A stretch of 64,000 nt of DNA from an uncultured Pelagibacteraceae bacterium (GTDB taxonomy: Bacteria; Pseudomonadota; Alphaproteobacteria; Pelagibacterales; Pelagibacteraceae). Both the position numbers and the translations under genes were made by a program. The stretch spans positions 42,109 to 106,108 of the forward strand of contig CACJRQ010000002.1 of NCBI GenBank assembly GCA_902595885.1, given 5' to 3'. This document shows positions 46,714 through 57,345 of the stretch, piece by piece. Each line of letters begins with the position of its first letter. The stretch's first letter is position 1. The notes beneath the pieces are model-generated. The model worked only from the letters and a program-made list of their open reading frames with translations, did not search any database and was not told the origin of the DNA.

Positions 46714-47777
46714 CTGCTTAAACCTCTGTAATTTGAAGGAACATCAAGTGGATCAAAACCAAAATGATTTAGCCATCTGTAGTCACAATCAAAAAATGCT
46801 CTTAAATCATTAATGCCATATTTAAGCATTGCTAATCGGTCTATACCTATACCAAAAGCGTATCCTTGATATTTAGAAGGATCTACTTTTACGTATTTTA
46901 AAACATTAGGATGCACCATGCCACAGCCTAAAATTTCAAGCCACTTATCTCCTTCTCCGATAATTATTTTGCCATCTTTTATTTCATAGCCAATATCAAC
47001 TTCTGCAGATGGTTCTGTAAATGGAAAATGACTAGGTCTAAATCTCATTTTAATTTTTTCGACTTCAAAAAATTCTTTAATAAAATAATTCAAGCATCCT
47101 TTCAAATGTCCCATATTAATATTTCTGTCAATGTGCAAACCTTCTACTTGATGAAACATTGGTGCGTGTGTTTGATCACTATCAGATCTATAAGTTCTCC
47201 CAGGAGCAATGATCTTAAATGGAGGTTTATCTTTTAGCATAGTTCTAATTTGAACTGGTGAAGTATGAGTTCGTAACAAAACTTCTTTGTTTTCATCTAA
47301 GTAAAATGTATCATGCATATCTCTTGCTGGATGGTTGTCAGGTGTGTTTAAAGCAGTAAAGTTGTTATATTCATTTTCAACATCAGGGCCTTCCTCAACA
47401 CTAAATCCTATTTCAGAGAAAATAGAAGAAATTTCATCAATAGTTTGCGATACTGGATGAACCTTTCCTCTAACGAATGGTCTTTCAGGTAAAGTTATAT
47501 CAACTTTTTCTTTTTCTAATTTTTCGTTTATTTTTTTTCCTTCTATCTCATTAATTTTAGAAGTTATCAAATTCTGAAGTTCGTCTTTAGCTTTATTTAA
47601 ATCTGATGCAAATTTTTTTCTATCAGTCTCTGGAATTGATCCTATTGTTTTAAATTTTGATGAAATTAAACCATTTTTTCCAAAGAGTTCTGTTTTAATT
47701 TCATTTAATTGATCAATGCTTAAATCATTTTCAATCTTTGATATAAACTGATCTCTAATATTTTTTATCTCTGACAT
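46710..47777 (-). CDS. pheS: phenylalanyl-tRNA synthetase alpha subunit
   Basis: PheS holds the class II catalytic site. The 355-residue product has an N-terminal coiled coil (about 1-95), motif 1 [10 protein letters not shown], motif 2 [24 protein letters not shown], and motif 3 [14 protein letters not shown]. Upstream of the ATG is AAGGAAA, a good ribosome site that could pair in a short ATTTC-TTAAG-GAAAT hairpin. No Phe-rich leader peptide as in the E. coli pheST attenuator is seen. Confidence 0.97.
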   Translation of the reverse strand: MSEIKNIRDQFISKIENDLSIDQLNEIKTELFGKNGLISSKFKTIGSIPETDRKKFASDLNKAKDELQNLITSKINEIEGKKINEKLEKEKVDITLPERPFVRGKVHPVSQTIDEISSIFSEIGFSVEEGPDVENEYNNFTALNTPDNHPARDMHDTFYLDENKEVLLRTHTSPVQIRTMLKDKPPFKIIAPGRTYRSDSDQTHAPMFHQVEGLHIDRNINMGHLKGCLNYFIKEFFEVEKIKMRFRPSHFPFTEPSAEVDIGYEIKDGKIIIGEGDKWLEILGCGMVHPNVLKYVKVDPSKYQGYAFGIGIDRLAMLKYGINDLRAFFDCDYRWLNHFGFDPLDVPSNYRGLSR

Positions 47778-47820
47778 ATTAGTAGATTATTTCCTTAAGA
47801 AATAAAAACAATAGCGAAGA

Positions 47821-48177
47821 TTAATTTAAAGCTGATTGAGCTTTTTGTACAATTGTTTTGAATGCTTCTGGGCTATCGTAAGCAATTTCAGCAAGAATTT
47901 TTCTATCTATTGCAATACCACATTTATTTAATCCATTGATAAATTTTGAATAAGTCAAGCCTTCGGCTCTAACTCCAGCATTGATTCTCTGTATCCACAA
48001 TGATTTAAAATCTCTTTTTTTATTTCTTCTGTCTCTGTAAGCGTATTGCATGGATTTTTCCATAGCTTGCTTAGCAACTCTAATGGTATTTTTTCTTCTG
48101 CCCCATTGACCTTTTACAGCTTTTAAAACTTTTTTATGTTTAGCTTTGCTAGTTACACCTCTTTTAACTCTTGCCAT
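47821..48177 (-). CDS. rplT: 50S ribosomal protein L20
   Basis: L20 is needed for early 50S assembly and in many bacteria represses its own operon. The 118-residue basic protein shows [44 protein letters not shown] and [15 protein letters not shown], all typical, at standard length. It follows rpmI by two bases in the thrS-infC-rpmI-rplT-pheST run, the same order as in E. coli. Confidence 0.98.
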   Translation of the reverse strand: MARVKRGVTSKAKHKKVLKAVKGQWGRRKNTIRVAKQAMEKSMQYAYRDRRNKKRDFKSLWIQRINAGVRAEGLTYSKFINGLNKCGIAIDRKILAEIAYDSPEAFKTIVQKAQSALN

Positions 48178-48179
48178 TA

Positions 48180-48386
48180 TTAACCTCTTAAACTGTAAGG
48201 CATGTATGACTTAACAATTTTTCCATCTTGTTTAGACAATGTTGTAGTACCTCTTAGTTTTCTTATTTGTGAATTCGTTCTTTTAATCATGCCATGTCTT
48301 TTACCTGCTTGAGCAGAAATAACTTTACCCTTAGCAGATATTTTAAATCTTTTTTTTGCTGAGCTTTTTGTTTTTAGTTTTGGCAT
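48180..48386 (-). CDS. rpmI: 50S ribosomal protein L35
   Basis: The 68-residue product reads [20 protein letters not shown] and ends [10 protein letters not shown]; the basic composition, length and position between infC and rplT are typical of L35. A 53-base gap separates it from infC, with a weak hairpin at the infC stop (48423-48443) that could be involved in autoregulation but is not convincing. Confidence 0.97.
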   Translation of the reverse strand: MPKLKTKSSAKKRFKISAKGKVISAQAGKRHGMIKRTNSQIRKLRGTTTLSKQDGKIVKSYMPYSLRG

Positions 48387-48439
48387 AATTCTGCGGACTT
48401 ATACAAAGAAAGATATAATTTTACAACCTCTATTAAGGG

Positions 48440-48985
48440 TTATAATGGCTGAATTACCATAATCATTTGCTTGCCATCAAACTTGGGATGCAATTCTACC
48501 TTACCGATATCCTTCATATCTTCTTTAATTTTGCCCATTAGTTCATTTCCTAGATGGGAATGCTGAAGTTCTCTACCTTTAAATCTTATAGTGAATTTGA
48601 CCTTATCTCCTTTAGCTATAAATTTTTTAGCATTTTTAACTTTAAACTCATAATCATGAGTTTCCGTGACTGGTCTCATTTTAATTTCTTTTAAAGCAAC
48701 AATTTTTTGTTTTTTCTTTGCAAGATTTGCTTTTTTTTGAGCATCATACTTATATTTACCCATATCCATTATTTTACATACAGGAGGATTTGCATTAGGT
48801 GCTATTTCAATTAAATCTAAACCTTGATTTTTTGCCATAGAAATAGCCTCATTGGTATTCATCACTCCAAGATTTTCTCCATCACTTGCTATAACCTGTA
48901 CCTCAGGAGAAGAAATTCTATTATTAGATCTTGGACCTCTGTCCTTGGTTCTTCTTTGAAAATAATTTTGTTTGAAATCTGCCAC
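48440..48985 (-). CDS. infC: translation initiation factor IF-3
   Basis: IF-3 binds 30S subunits and checks start-codon choice. The 181-residue product has the N-domain (NNRISSPEVQVIASDGENLGVM), the linker KKQKIVALKEIKMRP and the C-domain (TIRFKGRELQHSHLGNELM). The start is GTG at 48985, immediately next to the thrS stop. Many bacteria use AUU or AUC here for self-regulation; a GTG suggests that control is reduced or different. Confidence 0.96.
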   Translation of the reverse strand: MADFKQNYFQRRTKDRGPRSNNRISSPEVQVIASDGENLGVMNTNEAISMAKNQGLDLIEIAPNANPPVCKIMDMGKYKYDAQKKANLAKKKQKIVALKEIKMRPVTETHDYEFKVKNAKKFIAKGDKVKFTIRFKGRELQHSHLGNELMGKIKEDMKDIGKVELHPKFDGKQMIMVIQPL

Positions 48986-50902
48986 TTAGTTTGATGATAC
49001 TTTGTTTAAAGCAGAGAATGTTTTTAAGAATTGATCTATACCCATATTTTCTTGTTTATTAGAGTCTAATCTTCTAATAGTTACTGAATTGGAGTCAACT
49101 TCTTTTTTACCACAAATTAACAAAAGTGGTATTTTTTCTAAAGAATGATCTCTTATTTTATAATTTAAATTATTATTTTTTAAGTCTACTGCAGAACTAA
49201 TACCTGCATTTTTAATTTTTTTAGATACTTCAACTGCGTAATCATTAAATTCCTCTGAGATGGGTATAACCATTGTCTGTAAAGGAGATATCCAGAAAGG
49301 AAACTTGCCTGCGTAGTTTTCAATTAGAATTCCAACAAATCTTTCTAAAGAACCAAATAACGCTCTGTGTAACATAACAGGAACTTTTTTAATTCCATCT
49401 TTATTTACATATGATGCATCTAATCTTCCAGGTAAGTTTAAATCAACTTGTAAAGTTCCGCATTGCCAATCTCTACCGATTGCATCTCTTAAAACAAATT
49501 CAATTTTTGGACCATAAAATGCTCCCTCACCCTTATTAATACTATATTCTAACTTGGAAGCTTTAACTGCCTCAAGCAACGAAGCCTCTGCTTTATCCCA
49601 AATCTTATCATCTCCAACTCTTACCTCTGGTCTATCAGCGTATTTAAGAATTACATTTTCAAAACCAAGATCTTTGTAAATATCTAAAATTAAATTAGTT
49701 ACCTCTAAACATTCACTAGTAATTTGATCCTCAGAGCAAAATATATGAGCATCATCTTGAGTGAACGCTCTTACCCTTAATAATCCATGTAAGGCTCCAG
49801 ATGGTTCATACCGATGTACTTTTCCAAATTCTGCAATACGTAAAGGTAAATCTCTGTAGCTTTTTAATCCCTGATTAAATACTTGAATATGACCAGGGCA
49901 ATTCATTGGTTTAATTGCAAATACTTTTTCATCTGGTGTTTCTGAGGTATACATATTTTCCCCATATTTTTCCCAATGCCCAGATTTTTCCCATAATTGT
50001 CTGTCTAATATTTCTGGTGTATTTACCTCCTTATAACCAGCTGCATCTTGTCTACTTCTCATATAGTTAATTAATTTCTGAAATAAGGCCCATCCTTTTT
50101 CATGCCAAAATACTGATCCAGGACTTTCTTCTCTAAAATGAAATAAGTCCATTTCTTTTCCAAGTTTTCTATGATCTCTTTTTTCAGCTTCTTCGATTCT
50201 TTTTAAATATTCATCTAAATCTTTTTGAGTTGCCCAGCTCGTTCCATATATTCGTTGCAACATTTCATTATTAGAGTCTCCTCTCCAGTATGCTCCTGAT
50301 ACTTTTGTAAGTTTAAAATATTTTCCGATTTTTCCTGTAGAGGAGAGATGCGGACCTCTACATAAATCATGCCATTCACCATGAAAGTAAATTGATACAT
50401 CTTCATTTTCTGGTATCGCTTCGATGAGCTCAGCTTTATAAATTTCTCCTTTTTTTTTAAAATGGCTAATTGCTTTATTTCTTTCCCAAACTTCTCTTTT
50501 TGTTATTTCATCCCTATCCACAATCTCTTTCATTTTATTTTCAATTTTAACCAGATCATCCTCTGTAAATGGTTCTTTTCTGGCAAAGTCGTAATAAAAT
50601 CCATTTTCAATCACTGGTCCAATTGTAACTTGTGTGCCAGGAAATAATTCTTGAACAGCCATAGCTAAAATATGAGCTGTATCGTGTCTTATTGTTTCCA
50701 AGCCTTCTGGATTTTTTGAAGTAAAAATTTTTACAGAACAATCTTTATCAATTAAATGATTAAGGTCTTTTAGTTCACCATTAACACTCATAACCATGGC
50801 TTGTTTGGCTAATGAATTGCTAATTTTTTCAGCGACTTCCGTTCCAGTTACTTTGTTAGGGAAATCAATGTTGTTTCCATCAGGTAATGTTATTATCGGC
50901 AT
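48986..50902 (-). CDS. thrS: threonyl-tRNA synthetase
   Basis: ThrRS charges tRNA-Thr. The 638 residues comprise the TGS domain (1-60), the N2 editing domain (HDTAHILAMAVQELFPG and CRGPHLSSTGK), the class II core with the zinc ligands (KPMNCPGHIQVF; HRYEPSGALHGLLRVRAFTQDDAHIFC; MLHRALFGSLERF) and an anticodon-binding domain. The stop adjoins infC. It begins one base after the glycosyltransferase gene stop, so the cluster may be read from that gene's promoter. Confidence 0.97.
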   Translation of the reverse strand: MPIITLPDGNNIDFPNKVTGTEVAEKISNSLAKQAMVMSVNGELKDLNHLIDKDCSVKIFTSKNPEGLETIRHDTAHILAMAVQELFPGTQVTIGPVIENGFYYDFARKEPFTEDDLVKIENKMKEIVDRDEITKREVWERNKAISHFKKKGEIYKAELIEAIPENEDVSIYFHGEWHDLCRGPHLSSTGKIGKYFKLTKVSGAYWRGDSNNEMLQRIYGTSWATQKDLDEYLKRIEEAEKRDHRKLGKEMDLFHFREESPGSVFWHEKGWALFQKLINYMRSRQDAAGYKEVNTPEILDRQLWEKSGHWEKYGENMYTSETPDEKVFAIKPMNCPGHIQVFNQGLKSYRDLPLRIAEFGKVHRYEPSGALHGLLRVRAFTQDDAHIFCSEDQITSECLEVTNLILDIYKDLGFENVILKYADRPEVRVGDDKIWDKAEASLLEAVKASKLEYSINKGEGAFYGPKIEFVLRDAIGRDWQCGTLQVDLNLPGRLDASYVNKDGIKKVPVMLHRALFGSLERFVGILIENYAGKFPFWISPLQTMVIPISEEFNDYAVEVSKKIKNAGISSAVDLKNNNLNYKIRDHSLEKIPLLLICGKKEVDSNSVTIRRLDSNKQENMGIDQFLKTFSALNKVSSN

Positions 50903-52057
50903 TTAGTTTAATAATCTCTTATACTCTGAATAAGTAGAAAAGCACATTTTTTCAACATTAAATTTTTTAACTATATTCTTTCTTCCCTCATTACCAATTG
51001 ATTTTAATAGCATTTCATCTAAAAAAAGAAGTTTTAAAATTTTTTGACTTAAGGATTTAGCATTTCCCGACTCAAATAAAAAACCTGTCTTTTCATCAAT
51101 AATTGTTTCATTAGAGCCCCCAATATTACTTGCAATAACGGGTTTTTGCATTGATTGTGCTTCAACAGAAACTCTTCCAAAAGCTTCCGGCTCGATAGAT
51201 GCTGAAACTACTATGTCTGAAACTTTATAAGCTAATGCCATATCTTTGCAGTGATCTATAAATCTAATTTGATTTGTTAATCTGTATTGCTCTGAAAGTC
51301 TAATCAACTTTTTCTTATATAAATCTCTTCCTTGGTCACTTCCAAGGATAACTGCATAAAATGCTTCATAACCCAATTCTATATTAACTAAATTAACTGC
51401 TTCAATAAAAACTTCTTGTCCTTTCCAAGATGTTAATCTGCCAGGCAAAAGAATAATTTTTTTATCTTTTTCTATATCCCATTTTGTTAATAATTTTTTT
51501 TCATCTGACTCAATTTTTGTTGTTGGATCAAAATAATCAACATTAATTCCTCTAAAAACAACTAACAATTTTTTTTTATCATTTAGATATTTAGAATAAT
51601 TTTGTTTTATATGTGAAAATATAAAGTTGGATCCTGCAATTATTAGATCAGATCTAGTCATAACAGAATTATAGATTTTTTTTAAATTATTTTTAAAATT
51701 GTATGTCCCATGAAATGTTGTAACAAATTTTCTACCAGTTAGTTTCGTTGCAAGTAAACAAGACCAAGCTGGAGCTCTACTTCTTGCATGAACTATTGAG
51801 ATATTATTAATTAAAATTATACCAATTAAAATTAAAGCATTTATCAAAATTAATAATGGGTTTTTGCTATGTACCGGCAATCTAAATACTTTTACTTTTT
51901 TTTTATCAACAAATTTAAGTAATTCGCCCCCACTTGTTACAATAAATGATTTACAATTATTTTCTGGTAAATAGTGTGCGATATCATAACAGCCTGTTTC
52001 AGCACCCCCATACCCTAATTTTGGGATAACCTGCAAAACTTTTAAATCAGATGTCAT
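50903..52057 (-). CDS. GT4-type glycosyltransferase
   Basis: A 384-residue GT-B-fold glycosyltransferase. The N-terminal domain has KVLQVIPKLGYGGAETGCYDIA; the C-terminal domain has ILLPGRLTSWKGQEVFIEA and the EX7E region EAFGRVSVEAQSMQKPVIASNIGGSNE. This pattern fits group 1 family enzymes that build lipopolysaccharide or related glycans from sugar nucleotides. A hydrophobic stretch (LLILINALILIGIILI) suggests membrane association. It stands upstream of thrS without other polysaccharide genes. The acceptor and sugar are not inferable. Confidence 0.87.
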   Translation of the reverse strand: MTSDLKVLQVIPKLGYGGAETGCYDIAHYLPENNCKSFIVTSGGELLKFVDKKKVKVFRLPVHSKNPLLILINALILIGIILINNISIVHARSRAPAWSCLLATKLTGRKFVTTFHGTYNFKNNLKKIYNSVMTRSDLIIAGSNFIFSHIKQNYSKYLNDKKKLLVVFRGINVDYFDPTTKIESDEKKLLTKWDIEKDKKIILLPGRLTSWKGQEVFIEAVNLVNIELGYEAFYAVILGSDQGRDLYKKKLIRLSEQYRLTNQIRFIDHCKDMALAYKVSDIVVSASIEPEAFGRVSVEAQSMQKPVIASNIGGSNETIIDEKTGFLFESGNAKSLSQKILKLLFLDEMLLKSIGNEGRKNIVKKFNVEKMCFSTYSEYKRLLN

Positions 52058-52099
52058 TTGATATGATTATATATTAATAGTTATAACTAATAAACGATT

Positions 52100-52843
52100 A
52101 TGGCAAAATTCAAATACCACAAGATATCAAATTCAAAGAAAATTAGATATATTGTAAAAGTTTATAGAGATAGTCAATTTGTAGTTTTTTTACATGGTTT
52201 CATGTCAGACCTTGAAGGTAAAAAACCAAATGCATTTTTAAAGTTTGCAAAAAAAAATAAAAAAAGTTTTTTGGCACTGGAATACTCTGGTCATGGGAAA
52301 TCTTCTGGAAAATTTGTAAATGGAAATATTTCAAAATGGAGTAAAGAGACATCAATTTTAATAAGAAAATACGTTAAAAAAAAAGAATTTGTGTTAATTG
52401 GTTCAAGTATGGGTGCATGGATTTCATTAAATCAATTCAAAATTTTCAAAAAACAGATTAAAGGATTTTTAGGAATAGGGGCTGCTCCCGAATTTTTAGA
52501 AAATTTGATGTGGAAAAAATTTACCAAAACAATGAAAAAGGAAACAATCCGTAAAGGCATTTATCAATTAAAACATGGAAATTATGAATATCCAATTACT
52601 CTACAACTAATAAAAGATGGAAGAAAAAACAAAGTCTTAAACAAGAAAATTAATTCAAATATTAAAGTAACAATGGTACATGGTGAAAAAGATGAGGCGG
52701 TTCCTGTCTCATATTCAAGAAAAATTTTAAAATTATTTCCAAAAGCGAAAAAAAAATTAAATATTATAAAAAAAGGTGATCACAGTTTATCAAATAAAAA
52801 ATGGCTTAATATAATTTTAAAAGAGCTTAAATTATTAATTTAG
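52100..52843 (+). CDS. alpha/beta-hydrolase
   Basis: A 247-residue alpha/beta-hydrolase. Motifs: FLHGFMSDLEGKK (oxyanion region), the nucleophile elbow IGSSMGAWISL with Ser, a late Asp in HGEKDEAVPVSYS, and a catalytic His in KKGDHSLSNKKW. This is the pattern of small serine esterases/thioesterases related to mammalian ABHD10-type proteins; the substrate is unknown. The stop interlocks with the gltB stop in TTAG. The upstream gap to the divergent glycosyltransferase is 42 bases. Confidence 0.85.
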   Translation: MAKFKYHKISNSKKIRYIVKVYRDSQFVVFLHGFMSDLEGKKPNAFLKFAKKNKKSFLALEYSGHGKSSGKFVNGNISKWSKETSILIRKYVKKKEFVLIGSSMGAWISLNQFKIFKKQIKGFLGIGAAPEFLENLMWKKFTKTMKKETIRKGIYQLKHGNYEYPITLQLIKDGRKNKVLNKKINSNIKVTMVHGEKDEAVPVSYSRKILKLFPKAKKKLNIIKKGDHSLSNKKWLNIILKELKLLI

Positions 52844-55800
52844 CTAACTTTTTTTATATCTTTTTTTAAAGTTATTGGATTTTTTAATTTATCCAACATT
52901 TCTTTAGGACACACTTGAACAAAATTATTCACTTCATCATCAAAGTTTTCAATTATTTTTTTTGATAATTGAGATTCAGTCTCTTTAAAGTGCTCACTGA
53001 CTAAATTTTTTAGATATTCTTTCCAATAATCTGTCTCTAAATTTTGCCAAACTACTGACTCTGAATTTACTTTTTTTTCGAATTGTTGGGTTTTGTCATA
53101 TATAAAGGCCATTCCACCTGTCATACCAGCTGCAAAATTATCACCAACATCTCCTAAAATTACTACAGATCCACCAGTCATATATTCACATCCATTAGAA
53201 TCGCATCCTTCAATTACTGTAATTGCACCAGAATTTCTAACAGAAAATCTTTCACCAGCTTGGCCAGCAGCAAAAAGTTTTCCTGAAGTAGCTCCATAAA
53301 GAACAGTATTTCCTAAAATTGTATTCTCATTTGAAACCAAATTACTCTCCTCAGGTAATTTTATTGAAATTGTGGCTCCTGACAAACCTTTACCAACATA
53401 ATCATTAGCATCTCCCTTTAATACAAGCTTTAAACCTTTTGAAGAGAATGCACCAAACGATTGACCCGCTGATCCTTTGAAATTTAAGACTAAAAAGTTT
53501 TCATCAAGTTTTTCATGACCATATTTTTTATATAAATGATGAGAAATTCTTGTGCCTACTGCCCTGTGAGTATTTTTTATTTGATATTCTTTTTCAATTT
53601 TTTCAGAATTATCTAAAGCTTTTTCAATTTCTGGCCAGATTTCTTGATCAAGAGTATCTGGTACACTATTTATTTCTTGATCCTCACAATACCTTGGATT
53701 ACTTCCGGTGTCAGCTTGAACAAATAAAGGATTTAAATCTAGATCATCTAAATTTGGAGAACCTTTACTAATTTGTTTTAGCAAATCTGTCCTACCGATC
53801 ACTTCATTCAATGATTTAAAACCTAAATTTGCTAATATTTCTCTTACTTCAGTGGCTATAAATGTGAAAAGATTAACTACCTTATCTGGAGTTCCAGTAA
53901 ATTTTTCTCTGAGCTTTGCATCTTGTGTACAAACTCCTACTGGACATGTATTAGAGTGACACTGCCTTACCATTATACATCCCATTGCAACTAATGCCGT
54001 AGTAGCAACACCATATTCTTCAGCACCCATCATTGCTGCAATCACCACATCTCGTCCAGTTTTAATTCCACCGTCTGTTCTTAATGTAACTTTATGTCTA
54101 AGATTATTTAAAGTTAATACTTGGTTTGCTTCCGTTAAACCCATTTCCCATGGTATTCCTACATACTTAACACTTGTTTGAGGTGTTGCTCCTGTTCCGC
54201 CATTATGTCCAGAAATCAATATTATATCTGCTTTTGCTTTAGCTACACCAGCAGCAATGGTTCCTACACCCGAAGAAGCAACTAATTTAACTCCTATTCT
54301 CGCTTTAGGATTTATCTGTTTCAAATCATAAATTAGTTGTGCAAGATCTTCGATTGAATAAATATCATGATGTGGTGGTGGTGATATTAAAGTTACTCCA
54401 GGAGTTGAATGTCTAAGTTTAGCAATCTCCTCTGTAACTTTAAATCCTGGTAGCTGACCTCCCTCACCAGGCTTAGCGCCTTGTGCAATTTTAATTTCTA
54501 TTTCATTACAATTATTAAGATAATTAACTGTAACTCCGAATCTTGCAGAAGCTATTTGTTTAACTCTAGAGTTTGCGCTGTCACCATTATCTAAAACTTT
54601 AAATCTACTTGCGTCTTCACCACCCTCTCCGCTACATGAAGCGCCTTTGATCCGATTCATACCAGTTGCCAAAGTTTCATGTGCCTCTTTCGATAAAGCT
54701 CCATGAGACATACTCCCACTTCCAAATCTTTTTAAAATATTTTCTATTGGTTCAACCTCAGAAATGTCTATTGGTCCACTTAATTTTTTTTCTCTAAAAT
54801 CAATTAAATCTCTAAGATTTATTGGTGGTAAACTATAAATACCATCTGCATATCTTTTATAAGCATCATAGGAATTAGATCCAACAGCGCTTTGAAGTAA
54901 ATGGATTAATTTTCCCTGATATTGATGTGTTTCACCATTTTTACGATATCTGTATATACCACCTATCGGCAATATAGTTTGAGAACTTTCAAATGCCTCT
55001 TTATGAATCTCTCGAATTTTTTTCTCTATACCGTTAAGTCCAATACCTGAAATTTTAGAGACAACTCCTGGAAAATAATCTGCAACAATTGTTCTGCTTA
55101 AACCTACAGTTTCAAAGTTACATCCACCTCTATAAGAACTTAGAACTGAAATACCCATCTTAGACATAATTTTTAATAGACCTGCGTTTACTGATTTGAT
55201 GTATCTCTCCACACATTCATCAAAGCTAAATTGACCAAATAATTTCTTTTCATGACGCTGAAATAAACTATCAAATGCTAAATATGGATTTACAGTAGTT
55301 GCTCCAACTCCTATTAAGGTTGCAAAAGAGTGTGTATCTAAAGCCTCTCCAGATTGAACATTGATTGATACATATCCTCTTAGTTTTTTTTCAATAAGAA
55401 ATGAATTAATTGATCCAACTGCTAAAAGCATTGGTATTGGAAGTTTTGAGCTAGAAAGCTCTTTATCACTTAAAATCAATTGAGTAACTCCCTGTCTTAC
55501 TGCAATTTCAGCTTCTTTTTGAATTTTTTTAATTGAATCAAATAAAGTTTCTTCCTCAGAAAAAGTACAATCAATTATAGATGAATTATTGCCAAAAAAA
55601 TTTATAAATTTTTCAAACTGAGAATTTGATAATATTGGACTATTTAAAACATAAATATTTTGCTTTGTTAAATTATCAAAATTTAAAATATTACCAAGAT
55701 TTCCAAATCTTGTTTTCAAACTCATAACCTTGTTCTCTCTTAAAGAGTCTATTGGTGGGTTTGTAACTTGGCTAAAATTCTGTCTAAAAAAATGGTATAA

Positions 55801-57345
55801 TGGTCTATACCTATCTGACAAAACAGCCAATGGAGTATCGTCCCCCATAGATCCAGTTGCTTCTTTAGCATCTTCTGCCATAGGATGGAGTATGAGCTCA
55901 AGGTCTTCTAAACTTATTCCAAAAGTATATTGCCTTCTTCTTAAATCATCACCCGAAAAAGAATTTTTTTCATCTAAAATAGTCAACTTATCATCTAGGT
56001 CAATAATTTGTGAATTAAAGTGTTTATATTCTTTAGCTAAATGATCTTTTATTTGCTTGTTAGTAAATACTTTTCCTTTTTCTATTCTAACTCCAATTAT
56101 TTCCCCAGGACCCAATCTTCCCTTTGACAAAATTCTTTTTTCATTTAATTCAATCATTCCTGTTTCAGAACCTGCAAATAATAATTTGTCTTTTGTAATT
56201 GCGTATCTTAAAGGTCTTAATCCATTTCTATCATTTGCTGCTATAACCCACTCATTATCAGTTCCAGCAATAGCTGCCGGTCCATCCCATGGCTCCATAG
56301 TGCTGTTTAAAAAATTAAATAATTGTTGATGATCTTTTGGTAAAGTTTTGTTTTTTTTAGACCATGCATCTGGAACCAACATAAGCTTCGCCAAAGGAGC
56401 GGGCTGACCAGATATATTTAATAATTCAAAAACATTGTCTAATGCAGCAGAGTCTGATGTTCCCTGTTGTATAACAGGTTTTAAGTTTTCAACATTGTCA
56501 AAAAGAGGACTGTTCATCTCTTGTTCATGAACTTTCATCCAATTTTTATTTCCTCTATAAGTATTAATTTCTCCATTATGCGCTATAGCTCTAAAGGGTT
56601 GAGCTAAATTCCAGCTAGGTGCTGTGTTTGTTGAAAATCTTTGATGAAAAATAGCAAACCTTGAAACAAATCTCTCATCTTTTAGATCAAGGTAGAAATC
56701 TGAGATAGCTTCAGCTAAAAACATGCCCTTGTAAATGATAGACTTAGAACTCAATGAACAAATATAAAAATTGTTTAAAGATTTTTTAAAAGCTTCGTTT
56801 TCTATTTTTCTTCTAGTTTCATAAATTTTTCTTTCTAAATCTTTATTTGTTAATTCTGGATTATAAGGTTTAAACAATACTTGGATAATCTCAGGCATTG
56901 TTTGGAATGCCTTTTCTCCTAAAACTTTTGGATTAACTGGAACTTGTCTCCAACCGTAAATACTAAAATCATTTTTTGTTAATTCACTTTCAACAATAGT
57001 TTTGCAACTTTCTTGTGCTGCGTAATCATTCCGAGGCAGAAATATCATGCCCACACATATTTCAGAATTGTCATGTGTGTGTCCTGTCACTTCTATCTTT
57101 TCAATGAAGAAATCTTTTGGTATTTCAACATGAATTCCAGCTCCATCACCAGTTTTCCCATCGGCATCTACAGCGCCTCTATGCCAAACAGCTTTTAACG
57201 CTTCAATACCATACTCTACAACTTTACGAGATTTTTTACCTTCAGTTGATGCAATTATACCAACACCACAAGCATCATGCTCCATGTCTTCAGAATAAAC
57301 ATTATTTTCTTTTAAAAGGTGAAGGTTCTTTTTATAATTTTCCAT
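52840..57345 (-). CDS. gltB: glutamate synthase (NADPH) large subunit
   Basis: GltB makes two glutamates from glutamine and 2-oxoglutarate. The 1501-residue protein has a 25-residue propeptide before the catalytic Cys26 (EHDACGVGIIAS), a class II amidotransferase domain (to about 420), a central domain, the FMN-binding synthase domain (SGHNGGTGATPQTSVKY, GVATTALVAMGCIMVRQCHSNTCPVGVC with the 3Fe-4S cysteines) and a C-terminal beta-helix (GLSGATISIKLP, TGGSVVILGDVGDNFAAGMTGG). It follows gltD with a one-base overlap. Length and domains are complete. Confidence 0.98.
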   Translation of the reverse strand: MENYKKNLHLLKENNVYSEDMEHDACGVGIIASTEGKKSRKVVEYGIEALKAVWHRGAVDADGKTGDGAGIHVEIPKDFFIEKIEVTGHTHDNSEICVGMIFLPRNDYAAQESCKTIVESELTKNDFSIYGWRQVPVNPKVLGEKAFQTMPEIIQVLFKPYNPELTNKDLERKIYETRRKIENEAFKKSLNNFYICSLSSKSIIYKGMFLAEAISDFYLDLKDERFVSRFAIFHQRFSTNTAPSWNLAQPFRAIAHNGEINTYRGNKNWMKVHEQEMNSPLFDNVENLKPVIQQGTSDSAALDNVFELLNISGQPAPLAKLMLVPDAWSKKNKTLPKDHQQLFNFLNSTMEPWDGPAAIAGTDNEWVIAANDRNGLRPLRYAITKDKLLFAGSETGMIELNEKRILSKGRLGPGEIIGVRIEKGKVFTNKQIKDHLAKEYKHFNSQIIDLDDKLTILDEKNSFSGDDLRRRQYTFGISLEDLELILHPMAEDAKEATGSMGDDTPLAVLSDRYRPLYHFFRQNFSQVTNPPIDSLRENKVMSLKTRFGNLGNILNFDNLTKQNIYVLNSPILSNSQFEKFINFFGNNSSIIDCTFSEEETLFDSIKKIQKEAEIAVRQGVTQLILSDKELSSSKLPIPMLLAVGSINSFLIEKKLRGYVSINVQSGEALDTHSFATLIGVGATTVNPYLAFDSLFQRHEKKLFGQFSFDECVERYIKSVNAGLLKIMSKMGISVLSSYRGGCNFETVGLSRTIVADYFPGVVSKISGIGLNGIEKKIREIHKEAFESSQTILPIGGIYRYRKNGETHQYQGKLIHLLQSAVGSNSYDAYKRYADGIYSLPPINLRDLIDFREKKLSGPIDISEVEPIENILKRFGSGSMSHGALSKEAHETLATGMNRIKGASCSGEGGEDASRFKVLDNGDSANSRVKQIASARFGVTVNYLNNCNEIEIKIAQGAKPGEGGQLPGFKVTEEIAKLRHSTPGVTLISPPPHHDIYSIEDLAQLIYDLKQINPKARIGVKLVASSGVGTIAAGVAKAKADIILISGHNGGTGATPQTSVKYVGIPWEMGLTEANQVLTLNNLRHKVTLRTDGGIKTGRDVVIAAMMGAEEYGVATTALVAMGCIMVRQCHSNTCPVGVCTQDAKLREKFTGTPDKVVNLFTFIATEVREILANLGFKSLNEVIGRTDLLKQISKGSPNLDDLDLNPLFVQADTGSNPRYCEDQEINSVPDTLDQEIWPEIEKALDNSEKIEKEYQIKNTHRAVGTRISHHLYKKYGHEKLDENFLVLNFKGSAGQSFGAFSSKGLKLVLKGDANDYVGKGLSGATISIKLPEESNLVSNENTILGNTVLYGATSGKLFAAGQAGERFSVRNSGAITVIEGCDSNGCEYMTGGSVVILGDVGDNFAAGMTGGMAFIYDKTQQFEKKVNSESVVWQNLETDYWKEYLKNLVSEHFKETESQLSKKIIENFDDEVNNFVQVCPKEMLDKLKNPITLKKDIKKVS

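Noticed and set aside
47788-47815. pheST attenuator
   Set aside because: Only a 5-base stem around the ribosome site; no Phe-rich leader peptide or alternative terminator hairpin is present.
48423-48443. Hairpin at the infC stop as an L20 autoregulatory site
   Set aside because: Only a 6-base stem with a weak pair and a 9-base loop; no resemblance to known L20 sites could be shown by eye.
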